57,111 bases of DNA from Lachnospiraceae bacterium (GTDB lineage Bacteria; Bacillota; Clostridia; Lachnospirales; Lachnospiraceae). The translations under genes were made by a program, and so were the position numbers. The first letter of the stretch is position 1; each line of letters begins with the position of its first letter. Positions 41,242-50,721 of the stretch are shown here, one piece after another. The DNA lies in contig JAAVZI010000025.1 of the NCBI GenBank assembly GCA_022791575.1, positions 1 to 57,111 of the forward strand, written 5' to 3'. The notes below the pieces were generated by a model that saw nothing but the letters and a program-made list of their open reading frames with translations, was not told the origin of the DNA and made no database searches.

Positions 41242-41976
41242 ATGTCAGATACAAAAGAGAATTTGATAGGGTCTGCGGAAACTATTAGAGAACATTTGTT
41301 CTCTATGGCGGATCAGAAATATCAAGAATTTCAAAGTGGTCTTGTTCCTGGGAATGACCTTATTATAGGGGTTCGGATTCCGGTCTTGCGCAAATATGCA
41401 AAGGAGCTGTTGAAAAGCTGCAGAGCGGCAGAGCTTCTGCAGATTATTGCAGATGTTTATTATGAGGAAGTTTTGCTGCAGGGAATGGTGATTGGATTGC
41501 AGCCTAAGCCGGAATGGGAAGTGGTAGTGAAGCAGATTCAGGGATTTGTACCGAAGATTGATAACTGGGCAGTTTGTGATATTTTTTGCGGTGGACTGAA
41601 AATTACCAAACAATATAAAGAAGAAATGTTTGCGGTGTTGGAACCTTATGTTTCATCAGAGGCTGAATTTGAAAGAAGATTCGGGATTGTAATGCTATTA
41701 AGTTATTACATTGAGGAGGAATGGCTGGACAAGTTGTTTTTCATCTTTGAGCGGGTTAGTCTGGAAGGGTATTATGTACAGATGGCAGTAGCGTGGGCAA
41801 TATCTATTTGTTTGGTGAAATTTTATCAACGAACCCTAGTGTACCTTTCGGGCTGCGGGTTGGATGATTTTACTTATAATAAAGCGCTGCAGAAAGCGAC
41901 GGAATCTTATCGCATAACGAAGGAACAAAAGGAGCATTTAAGAAGTTTGAAACGTGTAAAGAAAAGGAAGGAGTAA
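41242..41976 (+). CDS. AlkD-like DNA alkylation repair protein
   Basis: 244 residues from ATG 41242 (GGGAGGG at 41228-41234; the ATG at 41236 is too close). An all-helical HEAT-repeat protein: GVRIPVLRKYAKELLKS, YYEEVLLQGMVIG, IDNWAVCDIFCGGLK and FERRFGIVMLLSYYI match AlkD relatives. In AlkD a conserved W-x-x-x-D motif excises alkylated bases; here NWAVCD keeps W and D. Followed 2 bases later by the M18 peptidase gene, so probably co-transcribed. Confidence 0.85.
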   Translation: MSDTKENLIGSAETIREHLFSMADQKYQEFQSGLVPGNDLIIGVRIPVLRKYAKELLKSCRAAELLQIIADVYYEEVLLQGMVIGLQPKPEWEVVVKQIQGFVPKIDNWAVCDIFCGGLKITKQYKEEMFAVLEPYVSSEAEFERRFGIVMLLSYYIEEEWLDKLFFIFERVSLEGYYVQMAVAWAISICLVKFYQRTLVYLSGCGLDDFTYNKALQKATESYRITKEQKEHLRSLKRVKKRKE

Positions 41977-41978
41977 AG

Positions 41979-43304
41979 ATGGATCAGAAGTATTTTGAAC
42001 GGTTTTTTCAATATTTAAAGAGAGGGACGTCCCCATTTCATGTTGTGATAGAATCAGTGGAAATGTTGGAACAGGCGGGATTTCAGCCATTGGAATTGAA
42101 GCAGGCGTGGAGTGTAGAACCTGGCGGGAAATATTATATGGTACATCATGGTTCTGCGTTGATTGCTTTTACTGTTGGGAAGAAAGTTTATTATCGGCAG
42201 CCTCTTCGTATTGCGGCCTCTCATGGAGATTTTCCGGGTCTGCGGATTAAGACGCATCCGGAGATGACAGAGGAGGGATATCAGAAGTTAAATGTGGAGA
42301 TGTACGGCGGAGCTATTCGTAATACTTGGCTGGACCGTCCGTTATCGGTATCTGGCCGGGTGGCTTTGAGAAGCAAAGATGTTTTGAAACCAGAGATTCG
42401 ATATGTAGATTATCAACGTCCGGTTTTGACCATTCCTAATTTGGCTGTTCATATTAATCGGGAGATTAATAAAGGGATAGAACTGGATCTTCAGACGGAT
42501 ATGCTGCCGATTTTTGGCATTGATTTGAAAGAGAACGAGGAGCAGCATAAGAATCAGGACTGTGAAAAGAAAAAATCGGAATTTTTTATGGAAAGTCTTG
42601 CGCAATTGCTGCAGGTAGAAAAAGAGGACATACTAGATTTTGAATTAAGTATTTATAATATGGATGAACCGATGTTTGTAGGGTATGGAAAGGAATTTAT
42701 TTCTGCGCCAAGGCTGGATAACCTGACTTCTTCCTATGCAATTTTGCAGTCTGTGATATCGCAGGAACGACTGAAAGGGATTAATATGGCAGTGATTTTT
42801 GATCATGAGGAGGTGGGAAGCAGTACAAAGCAGGGGGCTGGTTCGGTTCTGCTTCCGATGGTATTGGAAAAAATCTATGATTCATTGGGGATCAGCCGTA
42901 CGGTTTTTCTGGAAAGTTTGTCAGAGGCATTGTTGTTATCGGTGGATGTTGCTCATGGATTCCATCCTAATTATGGCGGGAAGTATGATGTAACCAATAA
43001 GCCAGTTCTTGGAAAGGGTGTATGTATCAAAGAGGCATGTTCGCAGTCTTATGCTACGGACTGTGAAGCAATTGCCATTGTGCAGCAGATGTGTGAAAAG
43101 GGCGGTGCGGCCTATCAGAAGTCGGTAAATCGTTCTGGCGGAGGCGGAGGAAGTACGCTTGGCGCTATAGCAGGGGCGTTAATTCCAACGAATATTATTG
43201 ATTTAGGAGTACCACTGCTGGCGATGCATTCTGCCCGGGAACTGATGGGGAGTGCGGACCAGCTGGCAGTCCAGAAGCTGATGGATGTCTTTTTTTCTAT
43301 ATGA
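41979..43304 (+). CDS. apeB: M18-family aminopeptidase
   Basis: 441 residues. Metal-site motifs of M18 are in order: AASHGDFPGLRIK (His, about residue 87), SAPRLDNLTSSYA (Asp), VIFDHEEVGSSTKQGAGS (Glu pair), LSVDVAHGFHPNY (Asp) and LLAMHSARELMGSAD (His). The NRSGGGGGSTLGAIAG loop is also typical. The enzyme removes acidic or neutral N-terminal residues and forms large tetrahedral assemblies. The first motif usually reads SHTD; here it is SHGD. Cytosolic. Two bases after the AlkD-like gene. Confidence 0.88.
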   Translation: MDQKYFERFFQYLKRGTSPFHVVIESVEMLEQAGFQPLELKQAWSVEPGGKYYMVHHGSALIAFTVGKKVYYRQPLRIAASHGDFPGLRIKTHPEMTEEGYQKLNVEMYGGAIRNTWLDRPLSVSGRVALRSKDVLKPEIRYVDYQRPVLTIPNLAVHINREINKGIELDLQTDMLPIFGIDLKENEEQHKNQDCEKKKSEFFMESLAQLLQVEKEDILDFELSIYNMDEPMFVGYGKEFISAPRLDNLTSSYAILQSVISQERLKGINMAVIFDHEEVGSSTKQGAGSVLLPMVLEKIYDSLGISRTVFLESLSEALLLSVDVAHGFHPNYGGKYDVTNKPVLGKGVCIKEACSQSYATDCEAIAIVQQMCEKGGAAYQKSVNRSGGGGGSTLGAIAGALIPTNIIDLGVPLLAMHSARELMGSADQLAVQKLMDVFFSI

Positions 43305-43550
43305 TTTATTTTTATTTGACAGAGTAGGAATGTTTGAGCTGGGTTTATTGGAAATGATTCATAGCTGAAGAGCTGCTTTCTTTCTGCTCATGTTACGGAA
43401 TTCGTGTAACGAAGTATAGAAGCAGATTTGCTGGACAAAATAAAAAGATAAATGGATGGTAAAAGATTGCCCCCCTATCTTAAGATTGGTGGACAGTCAA
43501 GGTAAGTGTTCTTCCCTAAGGTCGGCGGAAAAAAGAACTGTAAAAAGTAC
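43305..43550. other. Intergenic stretch with paired leader-type hairpins
   Basis: CCCTATCTTAAGATTGGTGG (about 43472-43492) forms a hairpin, and GTTCTTCCC...GGCGGAAAAAAGAAC (43508-43537) forms another. Both share the GGnGGA motif seen in other leaders. GTTAC (43393) and GTAAC (about 43408) make a further small stem. No gene seen. Confidence 0.45.
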
Positions 43551-43579
43551 TTTTCAAATATATGGATGTATGATAGAAT
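43551..43579 (+). promoter_or_regulatory. Possible promoter of the DegV gene
   Basis: TTTTCA (43551-43556), 17 bases, TAGAAT (43574-43579). Confidence 0.45.
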
Positions 43580-43692
43580 ATTACTATAATAAAAAGTAGT
43601 AATCAAAACTATATGCAAAAATAGTTATCAAACATAATAAAGTCTTAATAGAACAGAATCTGGTTTAGATGCTGCCAAACTGGAGGGTAAAA

Positions 43693-44535
43693 ATGATGAA
43701 GTATCGAATTATAGTAGACAGCTGTGGAGATTTTACAAAAGAAATGAAACAGAATGAAGTATTTCAGTCAGTACCGCTGGAGTTACAAATAGATGATAAA
43801 ATTATCGTAGATGATGAGACCTTTGATCAGGCTCAGTTTCTGGAACTGGTGAGAAATAGTGATAATTGTCCGAAATCGGCCTGTCCGTCGCCGGAGCAGT
43901 ATAAGCAGGCCATGGAATGTGGCGCAGAGCATATCTATGTGGTAACCTTATCTGAACAGCTCAGCGGATCTTATAATAGTGCCAGGCTGGGAAAGGAATT
44001 ATTTCTGGAGGAACATAAAGGTGCAAACGTTCATGTATTTAATTCCCGTTCTGCTTCTGCAGGAGAGACACTGGCAGCGTTACAGATTCAGAAATTAGAG
44101 GAGGAGGGCTGTTCTTTTGAAGATGTTGTAAAGAAAGTAGAGGCATTTCTTAAAGAGCACCAGACCTACTTTGTATTAGAGACTCTTGATACGTTACGTA
44201 AAAATGGACGTTTAACCGGACTGAAAGCGATTCTCGCTATGGCGTTGAATATTAAACCGATTATGCAGGGAACCAGAGAGGGGACGATTGCCCAGTTGGA
44301 TCAGTGCAGGGGAATGGAGAAGGCTGTAGGTAAAATGTTGGAATATGCAATGGCTGAAGGCCGGAAAAGCGGACGAAAGTGGCTTGCACTGTCTCATTGC
44401 AACTGCCACGAGCGCGCTATGAGGGCTAAAAAGAAACTAGAGGAAAGCGGAATTTTCGAAAAGATTTTTATTATGGATACGGCGGGAATCAGCACAATGT
44501 ACGCCAATGACGGCGGAATTATTATCTCAGTGTAA
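43693..44535 (+). CDS. DegV-family fatty-acid-binding protein
   Basis: 280 residues from ATG 43693 (GGAGG at 43683-43687). RIIVDSCGDFTKEM at the start, then SACPSPEQYKQAMECG, VTLSEQLSGSYNSARLG and LRKNGRLTGLKAILAMALNI are DegV motifs that line the fatty-acid pocket. These proteins (FakB type) present fatty acids to the FakA kinase for incorporation into phospholipid. FakA is not in the window. A short in-frame extension to 43669 lacks a ribosome site. Confidence 0.9.
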   Translation: MMKYRIIVDSCGDFTKEMKQNEVFQSVPLELQIDDKIIVDDETFDQAQFLELVRNSDNCPKSACPSPEQYKQAMECGAEHIYVVTLSEQLSGSYNSARLGKELFLEEHKGANVHVFNSRSASAGETLAALQIQKLEEEGCSFEDVVKKVEAFLKEHQTYFVLETLDTLRKNGRLTGLKAILAMALNIKPIMQGTREGTIAQLDQCRGMEKAVGKMLEYAMAEGRKSGRKWLALSHCNCHERAMRAKKKLEESGIFEKIFIMDTAGISTMYANDGGIIISV

Positions 44536-44563
44536 GCCGTGAACGGACTGATCTGCTTTTTTC

Positions 44564-44593
44564 TTGACTCTGGCCTCTATCTTGTTGTATACT
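44564..44593 (+). promoter_or_regulatory. Promoter of the 118-residue membrane protein gene
   Basis: TTGACT (44564-44569), 18 bases, TATACT (44588-44593). Confidence 0.65.
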
Positions 44594-44682
44594 AGATTAT
44601 ACCAAAAGGATGTGAACGGATATTTGTAGCGCTATGGCTGTTATGAATGTCTGTAAGAATAAGGAAAGAGGATCAGATACAC

Positions 44683-45039
44683 ATGAGTCAGAAGAAATTA
44701 AACAGAAGACAGCAGGAAGAACTGCTGAAAAAGAAAAAACAGCAGAAGAGAACAGCGATCCTAATGATTGTCCTGGTTATTGCAGCCTGTGCAGGCGGTA
44801 TCGGCTGGATGGTATATGACAAGGCACAGCAGGAGAGGGCCGCTGAAGAAGCTGAAGCAAAAAAGCAAGAGGAAATCGAACGTTCCCGTCAGAATACCGA
44901 CGGCAGTACGGTCAATGTAGATCCAATATTGGAATATTTATCAGGATTAGATGTAGAACTGCTTAACGAAGAGATTGCGCCGGATGGGAGTACAGTTACT
45001 GGTGGGGCAGTATCTTCAGAAGGAGCATCAGCACCATAG
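44683..45039 (+). CDS. Small single-pass membrane protein
   Basis: 118 residues from ATG 44683. A basic N-terminus (KKLNRRQQEELLKKKKQQKR) is followed by one membrane helix (about residues 25-45, ILMIVLVIAACAGGIGWMVY). A glutamate/alanine-rich coiled stretch (AEEAEAKKQEEIERSR) comes next and then a Ser/Thr/Gly-rich tail outside. The positive-inside rule puts the C-terminus outside. No family recognised. Own promoter and terminator. Confidence 0.72.
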   Translation: MSQKKLNRRQQEELLKKKKQQKRTAILMIVLVIAACAGGIGWMVYDKAQQERAAEEAEAKKQEEIERSRQNTDGSTVNVDPILEYLSGLDVELLNEEIAPDGSTVTGGAVSSEGASAP

Positions 45040-45062
45040 AACGGAAATCTATGATTTATAGA

Positions 45063-45109
45063 AGTGTAAAGTCTGTGAAAGGGATATGATAGAAGGCTTT
45101 ACACTTTTT
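45063..45109 (+). terminator. Terminator
   Basis: AGTGTAAAG near 45063-45071 pairs with CTTTACACT near 45097-45105, followed by TTTT. Confidence 0.8.
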
Positions 45110-45203
45110 GATTTCGGAAATGTGGTTATGAAACTCCACTTTGGAAGAGTCATAATAAGCTTTCGCTTTTACAAAATACTTGTAAAATACGGAGAACATA
45201 CTT

Positions 45204-45590
45204 ATGAATCAGACACAAAAAATAATAGAAGAATTGTCCAGACTAGGAGTAGATTTGTTATCTTCTCCATATAAAGAGATCCAGGAATCAGAAGCAGATA
45301 GAAGAGATTATTATTTAAGCGAGCTTTATCACTTCTTAAAGAGCTATGATTTTATGAGATTTGGCCAGGCAGTTAACCGTGGCCAATGGGAAGCTGCATA
45401 CATGATCCTGCGGCGGATGGAGCAAAGATCCGCAGAACTGGGATTTCATTGGGGACGAAGTATGACAGGGCTAAAGCATGCGGTACGACAGAAAAATGCA
45501 CAAGAAGCAAAACAGATTCTAACTACCATGATAGCAAAGAGAGTCCAGTTCATGACACTCCTTCAAAGTTATGCAGAAATTCTGGACTAA
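45204..45590 (+). CDS. Hypothetical helical protein
   Basis: 128 residues, all predicted helix, soluble (IIEELSRLGVDLLSSPYKEI; FGQAVNRGQWEAAYMILRRM; AKQILTTMIAKRVQFMTLLQ). No motif recognised. CGGAGAAC lies about 10 bases before the ATG. It lies 38 bases before the MATE gene and may share its transcript. Confidence 0.65.
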   Translation: MNQTQKIIEELSRLGVDLLSSPYKEIQESEADRRDYYLSELYHFLKSYDFMRFGQAVNRGQWEAAYMILRRMEQRSAELGFHWGRSMTGLKHAVRQKNAQEAKQILTTMIAKRVQFMTLLQSYAEILD

Positions 45591-45628
45591 TCATCTATTC
45601 GTTATTGACAAAGAAAGGATGCCCCAAT

Positions 45629-47014
45629 ATGTCGCAGAAACCAAACTATGAAATAGATATGTGCCATGGTCCCATTTTGGGAAAAATGCTGAAATTCGCA
45701 CTGCCACTTATGTGTTCGTCTATCCTGCAGCTGCTCTTTAACGCTGCGGATATCGTAGTAGTCGGCAGATATGCAGGAGATAATTCCCTTGCGGCAGTCG
45801 GCTCGAACACTTCGCTGATTAATTTGCTGACCAATTTTTTTATGGGACTTTCTATTGGGGCGAATGTGCTGGTAGCCCGTTATTATGGCGCAAAGCAAAA
45901 CCGGGATTTAAAGGAAACGGTACATACGGCAATGACGTTAAGCCTTTTTAGTGGCATTTTTTTAACTATGATTGGCTGCGCAGGAGCCAGACAGATTTTA
46001 ATCTGGATGCAGACACCGGAGGATGTGCGGAATCTGGCAGTAGTCTATCTAAGAATTTATTTTCTGGGAATGACCGCTACTATGATCTATAATTTCGGAA
46101 GTGCAATATTGCGGGCAGTGGGAGATACTAGAAGGCCGTTATACTATTTGTTTTCAGCAGGCGTTGTCAATGTAATTTTAAATTTGATTTTTGTTATTTT
46201 ATTTCATATGGATGTAGCGGGTGTCGGCCTTGCAACTGTCATATCTCAATGCATTTCAGCGGTTTTGATTATCCGTTGTATGAGAAGAGAAGAAGGCGGT
46301 ATTCATCTGGAATTAAGAAAGCTGAAAGTGAATCGGAATAAATTCTGTAAGATTGTGCAGATTGGGCTTCCGGCCAGTTTTCAGGGGATACTGTTTTCTC
46401 TGTCCAATGTCATTATCCAGTCGTCTGTGAATTCCTTTGGCTCAATTACTGTGGCTGGGAATTCAGCAGCTGCCAATATCGAAGGTTTTGTATATGTATC
46501 TATGAACGCTTTTCACCAATCGGCGATCTCCTTTACCAGCCAGAATATGGGAGCCGGCAAAACGGAGAGAATTAACCGAATTCTATATACAGCAGAATGT
46601 TGTGTAATTGTAGTGGGCCTTGTACTTGGAAATGCGGCGGTTCTATGCGGAACACCTTTGTTGGGAATTTATACCAAGAGTAGTGCAGTTGCAGCGGCAG
46701 GCATGAAGCGGCTGCAGGTGATCTGCCGGACTTATGCTCTGTGTGGTATGATGGATACCATAGTGGGTTCTCTGCGGGGGCTGGGACATTCGGTCGTACC
46801 TATGCTGGTATCTTTGGTGGGAGCCTGTGGATTGCGGCTAATATGGATTTTTACATTTTTTAGAATGGAGACGTTTCATTCAGTAACTTCTTTGTATCTG
46901 ACCTATCCGGCCAGCTGGATTCTGACTTTTGCAGCACATTTGATTTGTTTTGCAATCATCCGCAAGAGGATGGGCAGCAGAGCATCTCTTTCAGCTCCTG
47001 GGCAGCAGCACTGA
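45629..47014 (+). CDS. MATE-family multidrug/Na+ antiporter
   Basis: 461 residues from ATG 45629 (AAGAAAGGA upstream); a much longer frame upstream overlaps the previous gene. Twelve membrane segments. The DinF/NorM-like opening GPILGKMLKFALPLMCSSIL, then LFNAADIVVVGRYAGDNSLA and the second-half NSFGSITVAGNSAAANIEGF, show the duplicated MATE fold. Exports drugs or metabolites in exchange for Na+ or H+. Its last 59 bases overlap the LysR gene on the opposite strand. A second MATE protein lies at 50722. Confidence 0.9.
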   Translation: MSQKPNYEIDMCHGPILGKMLKFALPLMCSSILQLLFNAADIVVVGRYAGDNSLAAVGSNTSLINLLTNFFMGLSIGANVLVARYYGAKQNRDLKETVHTAMTLSLFSGIFLTMIGCAGARQILIWMQTPEDVRNLAVVYLRIYFLGMTATMIYNFGSAILRAVGDTRRPLYYLFSAGVVNVILNLIFVILFHMDVAGVGLATVISQCISAVLIIRCMRREEGGIHLELRKLKVNRNKFCKIVQIGLPASFQGILFSLSNVIIQSSVNSFGSITVAGNSAAANIEGFVYVSMNAFHQSAISFTSQNMGAGKTERINRILYTAECCVIVVGLVLGNAAVLCGTPLLGIYTKSSAVAAAGMKRLQVICRTYALCGMMDTIVGSLRGLGHSVVPMLVSLVGACGLRLIWIFTFFRMETFHSVTSLYLTYPASWILTFAAHLICFAIIRKRMGSRASLSAPGQQH

Positions 47015-47858
47015 GGGGATAATTCTGATTTTCAATAAAACAGATCTGCCGGCTGGGAATGGATTCCTTTAATTGGATTTGGCATATTTCGGATTTTTCC
47101 AGAGCTTCCTTGGCGAATATTTCTGGTAAAAAACCGATACCTAGATCGTTTCTTATCATGGGCAGGATCTGGTCTGTCGTTGCTGCTTCTAGTTCTGGCT
47201 TCAAGGAAAGTCCCTGACGGCTGTAGAAATCATGGTAAAATCGATAGGTCATGGTGTGCTCTCCCAGACAGACCAGCGGGCAGGCCGATAAATCCTTTAG
47301 GGAAACAGGTACTTTGGCTAAGTGACTGTAGGAAGGGCCGCCGATTAAAATATCCTGAAAGGAAAGAACCGGAATCTGGTGAAGCGGCGGACGGATATCT
47401 GCCGGAGTTGCAACTACGGCAAAGTCTACGTCTCCGTTGGTTAGTGCCTGGACAGCCTGACCGATCAGATGATTGGAAATGCGGATTTTAATTCCTGGAT
47501 ATTTTTTCTTATATTGATTAAGAATCGGTAGCAGGAGCATATGCATGGCAGTTTCGCTGGTGCCGATTGCTACGATACCATCTTCAAGCTTTTGCAGCTT
47601 TTGCAATTCTTTTTCTGCAGTCTGTAAGTGTTCTACAGCGATCGAAACATGGGCAAATAGTTTTTCTCCTTCTGGAGTCAGACGGATTCCGCGATTTGAA
47701 CGGATTAGTAAGGAAATGCCCAACTGGTTTTCCAAAAGCTTTAGAGTCCTGGAAAGATTGGGCTGGCTGTTGCCTAGAAGCTGGGCTGCCTGGGTCAGGT
47801 TCTGGCATTTTGCAGCGTAATAAAAGATTTTATAATATTCATAATTAATGTGAAACAT
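46956..47858 (-). CDS. LysR-family transcriptional regulator
   Basis: 300 residues. The N-terminal winged helix-turn-helix YYAAKCQNLTQAAQLLGNSQ (about residues 13-32) continues PNLSRTLKLLENQLGISLLI, and the C-terminal ligand domain includes GIVAIGTSETAMHMLLLP. The effector is unknown. It is convergent with, and overlaps, the MATE gene by 59 bases. AGAGGAA precedes the ATG. Confidence 0.9.
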   Translation of the reverse strand: MFHINYEYYKIFYYAAKCQNLTQAAQLLGNSQPNLSRTLKLLENQLGISLLIRSNRGIRLTPEGEKLFAHVSIAVEHLQTAEKELQKLQKLEDGIVAIGTSETAMHMLLLPILNQYKKKYPGIKIRISNHLIGQAVQALTNGDVDFAVVATPADIRPPLHQIPVLSFQDILIGGPSYSHLAKVPVSLKDLSACPLVCLGEHTMTYRFYHDFYSRQGLSLKPELEAATTDQILPMIRNDLGIGFLPEIFAKEALEKSEICQIQLKESIPSRQICFIENQNYPLSAAAQELKEMLCCPSSCG

Positions 47859-48122
47859 AGGGATCGTTCCTCTTGCGTTCTTGTAATCTAGTTGGTTTTA
47901 ACCGAAGGTGTGATATATAAAAATAATTTGTAATGAGAAATAATTATATCATATTTATATAGTTATGAAGGGAATTATACTTAAGATTGGGGAGAATGTC
48001 AATGCTTATAGAGATAAATCTAAAGAAATCTTTATAGTTTTTACAGAGGCTGCTTTATAAATAGAATCTATAATCTCATTGAAACAAAGCAATAAGAATT
48101 GCATAAAAAGGAGATTATTGAT

Positions 48123-48641
48123 ATGATTGATTTTGCTGCTGCCCGTTGTATTGTGGAATTCGGACCGGGAACGGGGTCTTTTACCAAAGAATTGATAAAG
48201 AGAAAGAAGAGAGAAACACTGCTGTTTTTGATCGAACAGAACGCAGAATTCTGTCGGCAGCTGCGGGAACAGTATGGGAAGAAAATTAATGTGCATGTGA
48301 TTCAGGGCAGTGCAGAACATGTAGAAACGTTTCTTAAGAAATTTGGCTTAACTCATGCGGATTATATTGTATCTGGTCTTCCTTTTACCACATTGCCCAA
48401 AGAGGTCAGCACAAAGATCTTTATTAGTACTCAGCAGGTTCTGGGAAAGAAAGGTTCCTTTATTACTTTTCAATACAGTATGGTGAAACAGAAATTATTT
48501 AAAAAGTATTTTGAACTAGTGGGCTGCCAGAGAGAATTACGCAATATTCCGCCGGCCTATGTTCTGGTAATGAAGTCAGAGGCTGCGAAAATACAGGAAA
48601 GCAGGGGATTAGATGGAGGATTATATTCTAATTGTGGATGA
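48123..48641 (+). CDS. SAM-dependent methyltransferase, N-terminally short (phospholipid N-methyltransferase/KsgA-like)
   Basis: 172 residues from ATG 48123, with AAGGAG at 48108-48113. CIVEFGPGTGSFTKELIKR is the SAM motif, and it appears only about 9 residues from the start. Relatives of this type normally have some 40 residues before it. Upstream, the frame reading F-I-N-R-I-Y-N-L-I-E-T-K-Q and then a stop may be the lost N-terminus. The rest (DYIVSGLPFTTLPKEVSTKI and NIPPAYVLVM) is well conserved. Likely substrate is a phospholipid or similar; it may be non-functional. The end overlaps the response regulator gene by 29 bases. Confidence 0.7.
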   Translation: MIDFAAARCIVEFGPGTGSFTKELIKRKKRETLLFLIEQNAEFCRQLREQYGKKINVHVIQGSAEHVETFLKKFGLTHADYIVSGLPFTTLPKEVSTKIFISTQQVLGKKGSFITFQYSMVKQKLFKKYFELVGCQRELRNIPPAYVLVMKSEAAKIQESRGLDGGLYSNCG

Positions 48642-49299
48642 TGATAAGGATATCCGCAATATGATAGGGATTTATCTGGGAAATGAAGGATATCGGTTTT
48701 TGAAATGTAGTAGCGCCGTTTCCGCTTTGGAATTATTAAAGGATTACCGGATTTCTCTGATTCTGCTGGATGTGATGATGCCAGGGATGGATGGAATAGA
48801 GGCTTGTATGAAAATCAGAGAAAGTACTAGGATACCGATTATTTTTATGTCTGCAAAGGCAGAAGATATGGATATCGTACAGGGGTTGATGGCTGGCGGA
48901 GATGACTATATTACCAAGCCATTTCATCCTGTTCAGCTGGTAACCCGTATTAAGGCACAGCTTCGCCGTTATTATCAATATGGCGGCAGCCAGTCTGAAT
49001 CCAGTATGCTTTCACATAAAGAACTGCAGTTGGATACGCGGAAACGGCAGGTGTGGGTCAATGGAAAAGAGGTTTCTCTGACAGCAAAGGAATATGAGAT
49101 TCTGGAGTATTTGATGTATAATAAGGGAAATGTCTTGTCCATGACCCAGATCTATGAACATGTTTGGAAAGAGCCATTTTACCATGCTGAAAATACAGTT
49201 ATGATGCATATATCCAATCTTAGAAATAAGCTGCGGGAAACAGAACATGAGAATGCAGAGTATATTCAAACCGTCTGGGGCAGAGGGTATAAGGTATGA
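48613..49299 (+). CDS. OmpR/VanR-type response regulator
   Basis: 228 residues. Receiver domain: ILIVDDDKDIRNMI (acidic pocket D9-D11), phosphoacceptor D53 in LILLDVMMPGMDG, IIFMSAKAED and the lysine in YITKPF. The C-terminal winged helix (about residues 135-228) shows VSLTAKEYEILEYLMYNKGN and MMHISNLRNKLRE. Works with the kinase gene, which overlaps by ATGA. The signal is unknown; the neighbouring MATE pump at 50722 could be a target. Confidence 0.93.
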   Translation: MEDYILIVDDDKDIRNMIGIYLGNEGYRFLKCSSAVSALELLKDYRISLILLDVMMPGMDGIEACMKIRESTRIPIIFMSAKAEDMDIVQGLMAGGDDYITKPFHPVQLVTRIKAQLRRYYQYGGSQSESSMLSHKELQLDTRKRQVWVNGKEVSLTAKEYEILEYLMYNKGNVLSMTQIYEHVWKEPFYHAENTVMMHISNLRNKLRETEHENAEYIQTVWGRGYKV

Positions 49300-50582
49300 A
49301 AGAAAGACGCATTTTAAACTGGGGCAGTGGTTGTATTGCAGGGCTGTTGGCTGGAATGTTTTTAATCACAGAAGGAAGTTTTATCAGTAACTATATTCTT
49401 ATAGATGCTTCCCTTTGGGTTGGCCGAATTGTGCATGGTTTGTTTTATCTGCTGGCCATACTGGTGTTCGTTTTGATTGTTAGGTGGTTCTGGAAAGACC
49501 GGAAACGCAGCCTGACTTCTTATTATCTGAAAGCAGTACTGGTTTCTTCTATGGCAGTGCTTTTGGTTATATATGCAATATTCTGGGCACTTGGATATAT
49601 ACTGAGCATAACTGATTTAAACAGTTTTTTTGACACCGTGCCAGGATTATTTGTACAATATCATGCGGTTTATCTGTTATTGGCAGTTCTGGTGTTGGTA
49701 TTCGCAGTAGTCTTTTCTTGTATTACCAAGAAGAAAATTAAATATATTCAGCTTTTATCCAAAGAAATGAAAAAGATAGAACAGGAAGGTTTTGGGAGAA
49801 CTTTAGAAGTATATGGAGAAGATGAATTGGCGGATCTTTGTATCAGTATGAATCATATGTCGGAAAAACTGTATAAGAAAGAGCAGCGGGAAAAGCAGAT
49901 TGAGAAGCAAAAAAGAGAATTGATTACCAACGTTTCCCATGATCTGCGTAGTCCGCTGACTTCTGTCATTGGATATGTAGAGCTGCTAAAACAGGGATCA
50001 GAACAAAATCCGCAGGTATATCAGGAATATATGAGTGTGGTAGAGCGTAGGCTGCAGGGACTGAACCAATTAATCAATGAATTGTTTGAACTGACGAAGT
50101 TAGACAGTGAAGATGTCATTCTAAGACGGGAACCGGTGGATTTATCTTCTCTACTTTGGCATATGGCAGAAGAGTATTCGGTATTATATCAAACAATAGG
50201 ACTTTCAGTCCAGAAAAACCTTGCGGATACGCCGTACTTTCTAAAAGCAGATATCGAACGATTAGCACGTGCGATACAGAATCTGTTAGATAATGCTAGG
50301 AAATATACAAAGAGTGGTGGTAGAGTAGAAATTAATTCTCAGATTCAGCAATCGCAAGACATACAACGTTTTTGCTTGACCATTTCAAATGAGATAGAAG
50401 AAGCGCTGGATATCGAAATCGAAAATTTGTTTGAACGATGTTATAAAGGGGACCATTCCCGAAGCGACAGTGGAAGTTCTGGCCTTGGCCTTGCTATTTC
50501 CAGAAGAATTGTGGAACTGCATGATGGAACTTTGACAGCCTGGAGGGAAGGAAACAAGATTATATTTGAAATGATTCTTTAA
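49296..50582 (+). CDS. Sensor histidine kinase
   Basis: 428 residues. Four hydrophobic segments in residues 10-150 (about 12-32, 45-65, 84-104 and 120-145), then a HAMP-like linker and a coiled stretch (KKEQREKQIEKQKRELITNV). The phosphorylated H215 is in VSHDLRSPLTSVIGY. The N box is NLLDNARKYTKSGG and the G box is SGLGLAISRRIVELHDG. The partner of the response regulator at 48613. VanS-like in architecture. The extracytoplasmic loops are short, so the signal may be sensed in the membrane. Confidence 0.92.
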   Translation: MKERRILNWGSGCIAGLLAGMFLITEGSFISNYILIDASLWVGRIVHGLFYLLAILVFVLIVRWFWKDRKRSLTSYYLKAVLVSSMAVLLVIYAIFWALGYILSITDLNSFFDTVPGLFVQYHAVYLLLAVLVLVFAVVFSCITKKKIKYIQLLSKEMKKIEQEGFGRTLEVYGEDELADLCISMNHMSEKLYKKEQREKQIEKQKRELITNVSHDLRSPLTSVIGYVELLKQGSEQNPQVYQEYMSVVERRLQGLNQLINELFELTKLDSEDVILRREPVDLSSLLWHMAEEYSVLYQTIGLSVQKNLADTPYFLKADIERLARAIQNLLDNARKYTKSGGRVEINSQIQQSQDIQRFCLTISNEIEEALDIEIENLFERCYKGDHSRSDSGSSGLGLAISRRIVELHDGTLTAWREGNKIIFEMIL

Positions 50583-50721
50583 AATGATTTACTTACAATT
50601 CCTTAGAGGTATCTGACTTTATTATATTAAAATGATATGGTAGAAATATCAACTATCTATTTTACTTATTACAAAAAAGAAATTATAATAAGATCAGATA
50701 AAAAAGAAAAGGATGAAGAAT

